A stretch of 58,097 nt of DNA, taken from assembly GCA_018384055.1 (NCBI GenBank), contig JAHAZL010000031.1, positions 1-58,097 of the forward strand, in the 5' to 3' direction. Of the stretch, positions 25,727-33,410 are shown in pieces. The notes under the pieces are model-generated. The model was not told where the DNA came from, did not search any database, and saw only the letters and a list, made by a program, of their open reading frames with translations. Numbering within the stretch: the stretch's first letter is position 1; each line of letters opens with the position of its first letter. The position numbers and the translations under genes are program-made. Source of the stretch: Treponema sp. (lineage in GTDB: Bacteria > Spirochaetota > Spirochaetia > Treponematales > Treponemataceae).

Positions 25727-25928
25727 TAATTCCAGCAGTAATTCCCATATATTCATCAATTGAAACTACAATATTAGAAGCCGCCATTTTCCAGTTTCCA
25801 ATAATTAAAAGGTAATAGTAAATTTGAGTTTCATAGAAGGCAAAAAAAACTGCAATGAGCACAAGAAAGTACATTGTAAATTTAAACACCTTGCCGAATA
25901 TATTTTTTTCCCTTCTTTCCTTTTGCAA
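25680..25928 (-). CDS. Possible small membrane protein, uncertain
   Basis: An 82-codon minus-strand frame with a basic N-terminus and hydrophobic segments (MYFLVLIAVFFAFY, YYYLLIIGNW, MGITAGIISAY). It begins with TTG and overlaps the end of the MATE gene by 47 bases on the other strand. There is no convincing ribosome binding site and I do not recognise the family. It may be a remnant or a non-coding frame. It lies in a stretch with other broken genes. Confidence 0.25.
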   Translation of the reverse strand: MQKERREKNIFGKVFKFTMYFLVLIAVFFAFYETQIYYYLLIIGNWKMAASNIVVSIDEYMGITAGIISAYHLIKSSNLSSS

Positions 25929-25966
25929 ACCTCAAAAAGTCTTTCCCTCAAACAGTTTCATTTTTC

Positions 25967-26647
25967 CTACACTACATTTCCGGCCATCTGTTTTCCATTC
26001 TGTGCCATAACGCCTGCCAAAGCATGAGGTACATACAACTCTTCAAGACAATCGATTTCTCCTTCGCTCAGAACTAAATCAACAGCTTTAACAGCCCCAT
26101 CCACATGGGACCTTTTTGTTGCTCCAACAACAGGAGAAGTAACTTTTGTAAGGAGCCATGCAAAGCAGTTTGAAATTCCTACATACCTAGCCTTACCCGC
26201 CTTTACGACCTCATGGAGACCTTCCATGATTTCTTCCATGGGAGTGTGATAATCCCACATGTGATAGATGTAAAGATCAACATAATCCAGCCCAAGATTT
26301 TTAAGACTCTGGTTCAGAGAGTTTTCAATATGTTTCTGTCCGCTTACATTCTTTTCAATTTCTTCCTGGCTTCTTGGCAGGAACTTTGTTGCAATCACAA
26401 AATCATCACGCTTGCCAAAATCACGCAAAGCACGTCCAACAAATTGCTCGCTTGTTCCGTTCTGATATGCAATTGCAGTGTCATAAAAATTTATTCCATT
26501 CTTCAGACCATATTTTATGATTTCCCTTGAGGCAGATTCATCCAGCGTCCATCCATGCTGCCCGTTTGAAGAATCTCCAAAGCCCATGCATCCCATGCAA
26601 ATACGGGATACAGTCAAATCTGATTTTCCTAGCTTTGCATATTTCAT
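25967..26647 (-). pseudogene. Aldo/keto reductase with large internal in-frame deletion
   Basis: The 226-codon frame encodes an aldo/keto reductase of the usual 330-residue kind, but with about 100 residues missing. Residues 1-163 match the family, including the tetrad D56 (FYDTAIAY), Y61, K88 (IATKF) and H129 (IYHMW). The sequence then jumps at CFAW/LLTKVTSPVVGATKR (residue 163-165) from the strand after VGISNCFAW straight to the C-terminal cofactor segment, and ends normally with YVPHALAGVMAQN. The lost part holds barrel strands 6-7 and much of the NADPH site. The residual repeat (FAW before, AWLLTK after) suggests recombination at a short repeat. Probably non-functional, though still in frame. 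Confidence 0.7.
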
Positions 26648-26829
26648 TGGAACCTCTGCTTATTCTGTGCCTCGATTATTTCAAAAAGGTCAGCATTCAA
26701 GGCCTTTGCTGCAGTTTCGGCAAGTGCTTTTGTATTTCCTGTACAGCTGAAGTAGCATACGACCGTCTTTGCATAAGTTGATGCCATTAATAGACCTCCA
26801 AGTAAAAGTGTAAGCAGTGATTTTTTCAT
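26644..26829 (-). pseudogene. Truncated exported flavodoxin-like protein
   Basis: From ATG 26829, with GGGAGG seven bases upstream, the frame gives a signal peptide (MKKSLLTLLLGGLLMASTYA) and the start of a flavodoxin: KTVVCYFSCTGNTKALAETA, the phosphate-binding loop, then ADLFEII. It ends after 61 residues with an unrelated tail (QNKQRFQ), where a flavodoxin would continue for 100 or more residues. The stop overlaps the aldo/keto reductase start (ATGA). Flavodoxin plus aldo/keto reductase under a divergent LysR gene is a common arrangement, so both genes look like decayed members of it. Confidence 0.65.
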
Positions 26830-26938
26830 AATTAACCTCCCGATCATCATAATTATATTTCCCGCAAAATGATATAGCAAATACTTATTTCAAATGGTTT
26901 TATATGCCTTTTTTCTATAATTATGTTAAAATATAAAC

Positions 26939-27817
26939 ATGAGAGTAAATTTCCAGGTCCTAACCTATTTCCTCGCCATTGCAAATGAAGAATCAATTAC
27001 CGCTGCCTGCGAAGTTCTGCATGTAACCCAGCCAACAGTTAGCCGCCAGATTTCCGATCTTGAAAAAGATTTAGGCGTAATTTTATTTGAACGGGGTCCC
27101 AGAAAAATTACACTTACAAAAGAAGGACTTTTATTTAAGCGCCGGGCAGAGGAAATTCTTTCTCTCATTAACAAAACTGAAAAAGAAATTATGCAGGATT
27201 CCGAAGAACTGGAAGGCACAATTTCCTTAGGTGGAGGCGAACTACGGTCCGTTGATTTTCTTGCAACAAAAATGGCGGAATTCCAGAAGCTCCATCCAAA
27301 GGTAGCCTTCGATTTCCAGACCACAACAAGTGACATCATCAAAGATCAGATGGATAAGGGCCTCATGGACATTGGGCTTTTACTGGAGCCAATAGAGATT
27401 GACCGTTACAATTATTTCAGACTTTCAGTCAAAGAAAACTGGTGTGCAATGATACCTGCTGAATCAAAGCTTGCGAAGAAAAAAACAATCTCCCCATCAG
27501 ATTTACGGAATGAAAAATTCATCCTTCCAAGACGATGCATTGTTAAAAACGAGCTTTCTTCCTGGTTAGGAACAGACACAACAAAACTGGATATTGTGGC
27601 AAGTCACAATCTGAACTCCAACTCCGCCGTCATGGTTTCCAAGGGTATTGGAATATCTTTAAGTATAGAAACAGATATGATTAAAGCCTTTCCTGGAATT
27701 AAAGTAATTCCTCTTAAACCTAAATTGACTGCAAGAACCGTAGTCGCCTGGAAAAAGAACATTCCAATGAATGCGGCTACAGCAAAGTTCATTGAGTTTA
27801 TGCGAGAAAAAGATTAA
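26939..27817 (+). CDS. LysR-family transcriptional regulator
   Basis: A 292-residue LysR-type regulator. The N-terminal winged helix-turn-helix (VLTYFLAIANEESITAACEV, TQPTVSRQISDLEKDLG, LFERGPRKITLTKEG) is intact and the effector domain (residues about 90-290) is full length. It is transcribed away from the decayed flavodoxin/aldo-keto reductase pair and probably regulated it from the 109-bp intergenic region. TATAAT-like sequence and TAAAATATAA lie just before the ATG. The regulator outliving its targets fits gene decay. Confidence 0.9.
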   Translation: MRVNFQVLTYFLAIANEESITAACEVLHVTQPTVSRQISDLEKDLGVILFERGPRKITLTKEGLLFKRRAEEILSLINKTEKEIMQDSEELEGTISLGGGELRSVDFLATKMAEFQKLHPKVAFDFQTTTSDIIKDQMDKGLMDIGLLLEPIEIDRYNYFRLSVKENWCAMIPAESKLAKKKTISPSDLRNEKFILPRRCIVKNELSSWLGTDTTKLDIVASHNLNSNSAVMVSKGIGISLSIETDMIKAFPGIKVIPLKPKLTARTVVAWKKNIPMNAATAKFIEFMREKD

Positions 27818-27851
27818 CACCTTTGTAAATCGTTGTATTACAAAGAAATAG

Positions 27852-27874
27852 ATTATCGGGTCTAGCCCGATAAT
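27852..27874 (+). terminator. Hairpin after the LysR gene
   Basis: A perfect 9-bp inverted repeat, ATTATCGGG (27852-27860) and CCCGATAAT (27866-27874) around TCTAG, follows the LysR gene by 35 bases. ACATTTTTG comes after the stem, so it is a plausible terminator. Confidence 0.55.
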
Positions 27875-27987
27875 GACATTTTTGACACCTTTTTCAGTGG
27901 CCTCCCTTAAATCTGCTCCTTTTTCTATGTTGTTTCACGCACTCATTTTATTGAACATTCGCTGGCGAAATCAGCGCATTATTATGA

Positions 27988-28467
27988 TTAAATTTTTTTG
28001 TATTCCAATACTTTCTTTACATAAAGTTTATCTTCATGAGCAATATGGGAAAGAATCCACTCATAAAGAAATTTACAGAACTTAATGGCATCTGAAAAAT
28101 CCATTGATTCGAAACCTTTTGCAGTTTCTAAAACTTTTTTTGTAAATTCATCATGTCTGTTTTTATGTTCTGAAAATTGCTCGTAACCAACAAGTTTCAT
28201 TATTTTTTCTTCATTGGAAAAGTGAGTTGCTACATAATTAACACATTCTTTTAAGGTTCCAGCCATAGCATTCTGCCACTGAGCATTTTTGTCATTCTCG
28301 TATTTTAAACGGCTAGCCAAAACTTCTGTATAAACTTTGTTACACAGTTCCACAAGATGCTTGTGCTGCTCATCAATAATAGGAATCCCAAGTGCAAATT
28401 TAGTATCCCATCTTATTAAATCTTTATCATCGGTTAAATTTGTTACTGAAGAAGTCAATGTATTCAT
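27988..28467 (-). CDS. Bacteriohaemerythrin
   Basis: From ATG 28467 the 159-residue protein has every ligand of the non-haem di-iron site with family spacing: H35 (DEQHKHL), H82 and E86 (THFSNEE), H101 and H105 (EHKNRHDEF), H141 and D146 (SHIAHED). It binds O2 reversibly and in anaerobes may sense or scavenge oxygen. An 11-residue insertion lies between H35 and H82 relative to short family members. The open frame extends to 28551, but TGTTATAAT (28474-28482 region) just upstream looks like an extended -10, so the shorter start is preferred and the mRNA may have almost no leader. Confidence 0.88.
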   Translation of the reverse strand: MNTLTSSVTNLTDDKDLIRWDTKFALGIPIIDEQHKHLVELCNKVYTEVLASRLKYENDKNAQWQNAMAGTLKECVNYVATHFSNEEKIMKLVGYEQFSEHKNRHDEFTKKVLETAKGFESMDFSDAIKFCKFLYEWILSHIAHEDKLYVKKVLEYKKI

Positions 28468-28555
28468 AAAATTATTATAACACATAAAATTACCATAAGC
28501 CATAATCTGCTCTAAGACATTGCAACCTCTTCTAATTTTGTACTTCAGCAATCAG

Positions 28556-28765
28556 TTAAAACTTTCTGAAAAAAGTCTGGACCTTAAAAGTTTCAGAATC
28601 ATCAAACTTTGTGTATTCAGTATCTTCAAGATAAGTCATGCCAAGTTTTTCCATTACTCTGCGGCTTCCAAAATTTTCTACTGCAAATGTTCCCGCAATT
28701 ACTTTTACATCTCTTGTGCTGAGAGCATATTCCAGAATCTTTTTCATGGCTTCTGTAGTAATTCC
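28556..28765 (-). pseudogene. GNAT acetyltransferase 3' remnant
   Basis: The frame (open from about 28765) reads ITTEAMKKILEYAL, then FAVENFGSRRVMEKLGMTY and ends TFFRKF, the C-terminal half of a RimJ-like GNAT acetyltransferase. The N-terminal half is missing: an in-frame stop lies directly before it, and upstream is a different 38-codon frame (28744-28860) that begins MKITDWSKEIQQGAF and stops inside the remnant. No intact start or acetyl-CoA loop remains. Confidence 0.6.
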
Positions 28766-29016
28766 TTATAAAACTTAAAATATTCACCAACACTATAAGT
28801 TGGCTTTTTAGAAACAAATGCTCCCTGTTGAATTTCTTTAGACCAGTCCGTTATTTTCATAACTTCTCCAATATATTTTCTTGATAACCAAATTTAACAC
28901 ATTATGAAGAGATAATTAAAATTCAACAGAGAGTCGTTTCATGCCCTAAAGATTAATATCATTTTTGCATGACAAACAAGGAAATCTCCCCGCTGCTTGA
29001 GGCGCTGTAAATCCGT

Positions 29017-30285
29017 TCAATTATGTTTTTCCAGAACCCATTTCCAGGCAGGAAGAATTTTAATCTGCGTGCCTTTGTATTCGGCAGTTTCCTCCGCATC
29101 CTTTGAAATCACAAGGCAGTTTTTCAGCTCGTAGCGTCTGTCCAATGAATGCAGGGCGGAAAATTTGCGTTTTTTTTTCTCGTCATCGAAAAGGCTGTAG
29201 CAGACCTGAATAGCGGTTTTTTCTTCCGGCAGAACAAAATCAACCTCGCAGTCGGCAGAGCGGTAAAAGCAGAATTCGGTTTCGCTCCTCAAAAGCGTTA
29301 CCGCCACAAGATTTTCCAGAAGTGAAGTGTTCGGGTCGGTCAGAAAGAGGTTCAGAATTCCGTTGTCCGTTATGTAATATTTTTTGACGGATTCACGTTC
29401 CGAAAGCCTTGCTGAAAGATTTTCCGCATGAAAGACAAGCCTCGCTTCTTCCGCATAGTTCAGATAATCCGCGACCGTTTCCGCCTTGACCTTTGTTCCG
29501 CACGACGAGACGATATTCGCAAGTCTTGTGTACGATGAGGGCTGCTTTACGCTTTCTGCGATTTTTTTTATCAGAAGCTTGACGGCTCTCTCGTTCCTGA
29601 TTTTGTAGCGCGAAATCAAATCGCCGAAATAGATTTTGTTGTAAAGGTTGCTGAGCCAAAGTCGCTTTTCCGCTCCCTGCGCATAGTGAAGTTCAGGAAG
29701 TCCGCCGTTGTAAAAATACGTCTCGAATTCTCGCACGATTTCATTTTTGCCGCGGATAAGGGAAACAGGATCCGTGCTGATTCCCTTCAGGGAAAGATGC
29801 TCTGCGAACGAAAACGGGAAAACGTTCTGAACAAGAAATCTTCCGCCAAGAACGGTTGCCATTTCCTTGGAAAGCATTTTGGCATTGCTTCCGGTGATGA
29901 AAACCGAATACTTGTTGTCCGCCAGCCGGCGTGCGAATTTTTCCCAGCCTACGACATTCTGAATCTCGTCAAGGAAAACAAAAGGCTTGTGGCTGAACAT
30001 CTCGCCGTAGCACTGCAGAAGCAGGTCAAGGTCGGCAAGCTCAATTCCGTCAAGGCGATCGTCCTCAAAGTTGAAGTAAAGAATTTCCTCTATTTTATGC
30101 CCCTCTGCCAGCAGGTCATGAATGCACTGGAACATATAAAATGACTTGCCGGCGCGCCGTATTCCCACAAAAATATAGTTGAAGTTCGGCTGGATTTTTA
30201 TGCTGCGGCGAACCAGATGCACAGACTGCACGAACCTCTGATTTTCGAGAATCACTTCCTTCACTTTGTCCTTATTTATGCTCAT
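29017..30285 (-). CDS. AAA-type ATPase with DUF4143 C-terminal domain
   Basis: A 422-residue protein. Walker A is GIRRAGKS (residues 41-48), Walker B FVFLDEIQNV near residue 104, and sensor VFITGSNAKML. The C-terminal half (SYTRLANIVSSCGTKVKAETVADYL, YYITDNGILNLFL, EVDFVLPEE) is DUF4143, which often has a PD-(D/E)XK-like core. Such AAA_14/DUF4143 proteins are frequent in gut bacteria and archaea and are of uncertain role, perhaps defence or DNA maintenance. The gene is visibly richer in G and C than its neighbours and stands alone, which suggests horizontal transfer. Two palindromes upstream may be operators. Confidence 0.85.
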   Translation of the reverse strand: MSINKDKVKEVILENQRFVQSVHLVRRSIKIQPNFNYIFVGIRRAGKSFYMFQCIHDLLAEGHKIEEILYFNFEDDRLDGIELADLDLLLQCYGEMFSHKPFVFLDEIQNVVGWEKFARRLADNKYSVFITGSNAKMLSKEMATVLGGRFLVQNVFPFSFAEHLSLKGISTDPVSLIRGKNEIVREFETYFYNGGLPELHYAQGAEKRLWLSNLYNKIYFGDLISRYKIRNERAVKLLIKKIAESVKQPSSYTRLANIVSSCGTKVKAETVADYLNYAEEARLVFHAENLSARLSERESVKKYYITDNGILNLFLTDPNTSLLENLVAVTLLRSETEFCFYRSADCEVDFVLPEEKTAIQVCYSLFDDEKKKRKFSALHSLDRRYELKNCLVISKDAEETAEYKGTQIKILPAWKWVLEKHN

Positions 30286-30626
30286 GGGGTAATTATATTG
30301 TTCAAAAAAGGAAAATTCAAGAATAATTCACCTTATAAGGTGGTAAATTTATTATATTTAGCACTGTATAGGGTGAAAAAAATACTAAATACAGGCAGGA
30401 CGAGATAAATTTGCAAAGAATTCCGCCTTATAATCTATGCGCAAAAGCGGGTAAATCCTTTACTCCAAAATTTTGAAGAACACGGCATATTGCAATTAAT
30501 TCAATCACACAAATATCTTTCTATGCCTTATTCCTAACTTCCTTAAAATTGACTGCCTCAACAACAGGATTTGTATTTTTTTACCAAATAGAAAACATGA
30601 CTGAATTTAATACTGGGAAAGAATTC
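30286..30626 (-). promoter_or_regulatory. Intergenic region with paired 14-bp palindromes
   Basis: No gene is seen here. CACCTTATAAGGTG (30329-30342) is a perfect palindrome and CACTGTATAGGGTG (30362-30375) is an imperfect copy (11 of 14 positions match in one orientation). Their centres are 33 bp apart, about three helical turns, and they lie 44-90 bp before the ATPase start, as expected of operators of a dimeric repressor. No further structure is noted up to 30626. Confidence 0.4.
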
Positions 30627-31145
30627 CTAAAGATCGATTTTTTCCCCTTCGCCTTCTTTTGTTTCTACAGGAACTATGATTTTAAAGAATTTGCAGAATT
30701 CAGCAGCGGCCTTGCTGGAATAGAGCATGGTGCTGGAAAGATCCACAAGAATGATTCCCGCATGAACGATGTAATTGAATGCCCCTTGTTCAGAGCGGCA
30801 GAAATCAAAGTTCCTTGCTTTTTGAATGAGATCAAAGGGAATTTTTTTCATTAAAAACACCCTTGTAAAAAACGTAGTTTTGTTTTTTGAAATGTTCCTG
30901 AAACCAGAAAGAGCAGACTCAGGTATTTTTTCAATTTCAGACTGAACAAAATCATCACTTCCATTTTCAGGAACCTTCGAAACCAGAAGGACTGTTTTCA
31001 CGAGTTCAGATTTTCCAAGGGCTTTTGCATTTTCTCCAGATTTTTCAGCAACCATAGTGTAGTGCCTGCCTTCATAATCTTCTGAAAGATTGAACTCACG
31101 GGAAAGTCTTCTTGTATAAAGTTCTACTCGATCTTCTGATTCCAT
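30627..31145 (-). CDS. Hypothetical protein, third gene of corA operon
   Basis: A 172-residue protein that I do not recognise. It has no signal peptide or membrane segment, is rich in Lys and Glu, and contains TTFFTRVFLMKKIPFDLI and YIVHAGIILVDLSSTMLYSS. It starts 14 bases after the SUMF1-like gene with GGAT as weak ribosome binding site, so it is likely co-transcribed with corA and the SUMF1-like gene. Function unknown. Confidence 0.6.
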   Translation of the reverse strand: MESEDRVELYTRRLSREFNLSEDYEGRHYTMVAEKSGENAKALGKSELVKTVLLVSKVPENGSDDFVQSEIEKIPESALSGFRNISKNKTTFFTRVFLMKKIPFDLIQKARNFDFCRSEQGAFNYIVHAGIILVDLSSTMLYSSKAAAEFCKFFKIIVPVETKEGEGEKIDL

Positions 31146-31159
31146 TATTATCCAACGGT

Positions 31160-32152
31160 TTATTCTGCAGATACGGCAATCCTAAATCCAAAGTAGTTGT
31201 AGAATTCGCTTGGGTTAAAGGAATATCTGTCCCCTGCCCCGTAAAACATAGTGTACTGATTCCAGCTACCGCCTCGCATTACCCTTTCGCTTCCAAACTC
31301 AGGACCAGCCTGATGGATATCTAACTGCTGGACATCATAACTTGCTTGCCAATCCCAACAGAATTCAAGGACATTGCCGGTCATGTCAAAAAGTCCTGCA
31401 CCGTTTGCTAAGGCTGTTCCTACTGAATGAGTTTCCTTGCTGTTGTCAGATATCCAGCCGAGGCTTGTTGGTTCTACTGATTCATCATCATCACCGTTGG
31501 CATTTACCTGACCGCTTGCAAGCAAATCTGACTGAAGTTTCCCTGGCGTCTTTCTTGCAGCGTATTCCCATTCTGCTTCGGAAGGCAATCTATAGCCGTT
31601 CTGATTCCAATCACATTTTGAAAGGTCACACACAGCCGTGTCAGTAGCATCGCGAATTACTTCCCCCTTGTAGGTATAGCATGGATTTCTTCCGTCCATT
31701 TCGGAAAAGGCATTGCACCATACGATTGCATCATACCAGTTGATGTTTGTTACCGGCTGAAGAGAATCTTTCCTTGAAGGTAATGCACCTCTACGTCCTC
31801 CATTGCCTTCCTGACCTGGATTTGAAAAAACATACCCATTGCGTTCCGCCCAAATTCTAACATTATGCCAAAGCCTGTAGGTTGTTTCATATCTGTTGAT
31901 GGAATAAGGACGCACTGTTCTTTTTGCAGAAACAGTCTGTGACTTTTCTCCAATTGTGAATTCCGTATTTGTCGAAAGGATTTCCACCATTTCCAGATCA
32001 GGATATCTTTTTGACACAGCCTTTGGAGTTTTCTTCTGAGCCTTTCTTTCAACGCGATTTACTTCTCGCCTTTCATTTACAGGTCTCTGCTGTGCAAACG
32101 AGGTCATCAATACAAATGCAGAAACCGCAAGAATTCCTATGGTTCTTTTCAT
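31160..32152 (-). CDS. Exported SUMF1/FGE-fold protein (non-catalytic)
   Basis: A 330-residue protein with a signal peptide (about residues 1-20, ending SFAQ), a basic linker and a formylglycine-generating-enzyme-type domain: RPYSINRYETTYRLW, PVTNINWYDAIVWCNAFSEM, YRLPSEAEWEYAARK, GAGLFDMTGNVLEFCWDW, RVMRGGSWN and FGFRIAV. The paired cysteines of the true sulfatase-activating enzymes are absent near the C-terminus (GDRYSFNPSEF, FRIA), so it is probably a ligand-binding member. Such exported SUMF1 proteins are common in Treponema. Its ATG overlaps the corA stop (TAATG). Confidence 0.85.
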   Translation of the reverse strand: MKRTIGILAVSAFVLMTSFAQQRPVNERREVNRVERKAQKKTPKAVSKRYPDLEMVEILSTNTEFTIGEKSQTVSAKRTVRPYSINRYETTYRLWHNVRIWAERNGYVFSNPGQEGNGGRRGALPSRKDSLQPVTNINWYDAIVWCNAFSEMDGRNPCYTYKGEVIRDATDTAVCDLSKCDWNQNGYRLPSEAEWEYAARKTPGKLQSDLLASGQVNANGDDDESVEPTSLGWISDNSKETHSVGTALANGAGLFDMTGNVLEFCWDWQASYDVQQLDIHQAGPEFGSERVMRGGSWNQYTMFYGAGDRYSFNPSEFYNYFGFRIAVSAE

Positions 32153-33213
32153 TATTTCTTACCTCTCTTTTCCGCTATCTTGTCCTGCTTCTTAAGATAG
32201 TTCTTCTGCTTTCTTTCGGCCTGCTTCTGTTTCAGGGAAGTCTTCTTTCTGATTGTAGCTTCCACAGGTTTGTCACTGAGCTTCAGGAAAGCGTTGGTTA
32301 TGAAAATGGACACAAGACATAATACAGTAACAATTACCACTGCCCATTTTCCTGTATTTTCAAACGGAAGCTTTACGTTCATTCCATAGAAACTTGTAAT
32401 CAAGGTTGGTGCCATGAGAACAAGGTTAAGGATTGCAAGCTTCTTCATTACAATGTTCAGGTTGTTGGAAATGATGGAAGTCAAAGTATCGTTTGTCTGG
32501 GCCATGAGCTGAGTATATGTATCTGCCATTTCAAGAGCCTGACGGTTATCGATTTCAACGTCATCAATCCAATCCTGGTCTTCTTCATCAAGTTTGATTA
32601 TCCTGGTTTTGCGGAACTTTTCCAAAAGCATCTGGTTAGACTTAAGGGAAGTAGTAAAGTAAACCAGGGATTTCTGAATGTTCTGCAGCTGAACCAGTTC
32701 TTGGTTCTGTACTGAACGCATAACTTCATTCTGAATTGAAGTTGTACGGCGGTTAAGTTCCTTAAGGTATCTAAGGAACATCATGTCTGCACGGGCCATG
32801 AATCTGATTGTAAATGCAGGAAAGTCTTTCAACGAAAGTTCTTTTACACGGTTGGCCGCAAAGTCCTTGAGAACTTCGCAGTCAGTCCAACAGATGGTGA
32901 TGAAAAACCTGTCCTTGATGATGATGCCCAAAGGGGCCGTAAAATAACTTACATCGTCACTCGGTGAAAATACAGGAAGCCTGATGATTGTAACAATGTA
33001 ATTTTCGTCTTCATTTTTTTCGATTCGGGAAAGTTCGTCGGGGTCAAGGAAGTCAAGAAGATTTTCCTGTTCTACACCGAACTTCTCTTCAAGTTCCTTT
33101 ATATCGTCGCGAGTAACACAGCGGGCATCCACCCATGTGTTTCTTCCGCTATCAATTTCTTCTTCATCCTTTTTAACAAGTCTTCCGTTTTCCTGCTGCC
33201 AGTATGTAATCAT
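32152..33213 (-). CDS. corA: CorA-type Mg2+/Co2+ channel
   Basis: A 353-residue CorA family protein with a long helical cytoplasmic domain and two C-terminal transmembrane helices; the selectivity motif YGMNV follows the first helix start (LVLMAPTLITSFYGMNV). It conducts Mg2+ and possibly Co2+ or Ni2+. A Lys-rich tail follows helix 2. I start at ATG 33213, since CGGAG lies about ten bases upstream, rather than at the earlier in-frame codon 33234. It heads an operon with the SUMF1-like and hypothetical genes and has a structured leader with a small upstream frame. Confidence 0.92.
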   Translation of the reverse strand: MITYWQQENGRLVKKDEEEIDSGRNTWVDARCVTRDDIKELEEKFGVEQENLLDFLDPDELSRIEKNEDENYIVTIIRLPVFSPSDDVSYFTAPLGIIIKDRFFITICWTDCEVLKDFAANRVKELSLKDFPAFTIRFMARADMMFLRYLKELNRRTTSIQNEVMRSVQNQELVQLQNIQKSLVYFTTSLKSNQMLLEKFRKTRIIKLDEEDQDWIDDVEIDNRQALEMADTYTQLMAQTNDTLTSIISNNLNIVMKKLAILNLVLMAPTLITSFYGMNVKLPFENTGKWAVVIVTVLCLVSIFITNAFLKLSDKPVEATIRKKTSLKQKQAERKQKNYLKKQDKIAEKRGKK

Positions 33214-33331
33214 CTTTTTTCTCCGGAAAGGCAACGGGACAACGCTGCCTGTGAATCACACCCACAAAAAAAATGAGGCGTATTGGGTTTGTCAAACATT
33301 GGTGATAACCGGAACTACTGCCACCGTCCAT
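33173..33331 (-). CDS. Small leader ORF overlapping corA start
   Basis: On the minus strand AAGGAGG is followed five bases later by ATG 33331, opening a 52-codon frame (starts MDGGSSSGYHQC, includes NPIRLIFF) that runs past the corA start in another frame and stops at 33173. The ribosome binding site is the best in this region, so translation is plausible. The site is itself part of the 5' arm of a hairpin. Possibly a regulatory leader peptide; no relation to a known family is claimed. Confidence 0.35.
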   Translation of the reverse strand: MDGGSSSGYHQCLTNPIRLIFFVGVIHRQRCPVAFPEKKDDYILAAGKRKTC

Positions 33332-33340
33332 ATACGCCTC
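33264..33340 (-). terminator. Attenuator-like hairpin in the corA leader
   Basis: On the minus strand GAGGCGTAT (33340-33332) pairs with ATACGCCTC (33283-33275), enclosing 48 bases, and the stem is followed by ATTTTTTTT. This has the form of an intrinsic terminator placed 60 bases before the corA start. Its 5' arm contains the GGAGG of the leader ORF, so ribosome binding and terminator formation exclude each other. Confidence 0.5.
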
Positions 33341-33410
33341 CTTATTAGAAAAAATGAATGAAACCTATAAAAGTTACCGAATATTTAACTTGTGTTTTGC
33401 ACCGCCCATT

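Noticed and set aside
29393..30144. Other open frames opposite or within the AAA/DUF4143 gene
   Set aside because: They are shadows in a GC-richer gene with intact Walker motifs.
31160..32152. Active formylglycine-generating enzyme
   Set aside because: The catalytic cysteine pair is missing near the C-terminus and no sulfatase gene is nearby.
33264..33340. Integron attC site or Mg2+ M-box riboswitch in the corA leader
   Set aside because: I could not find the core sites of attC or the conserved M-box elements; only the terminator-like stem and leader ORF are supported.
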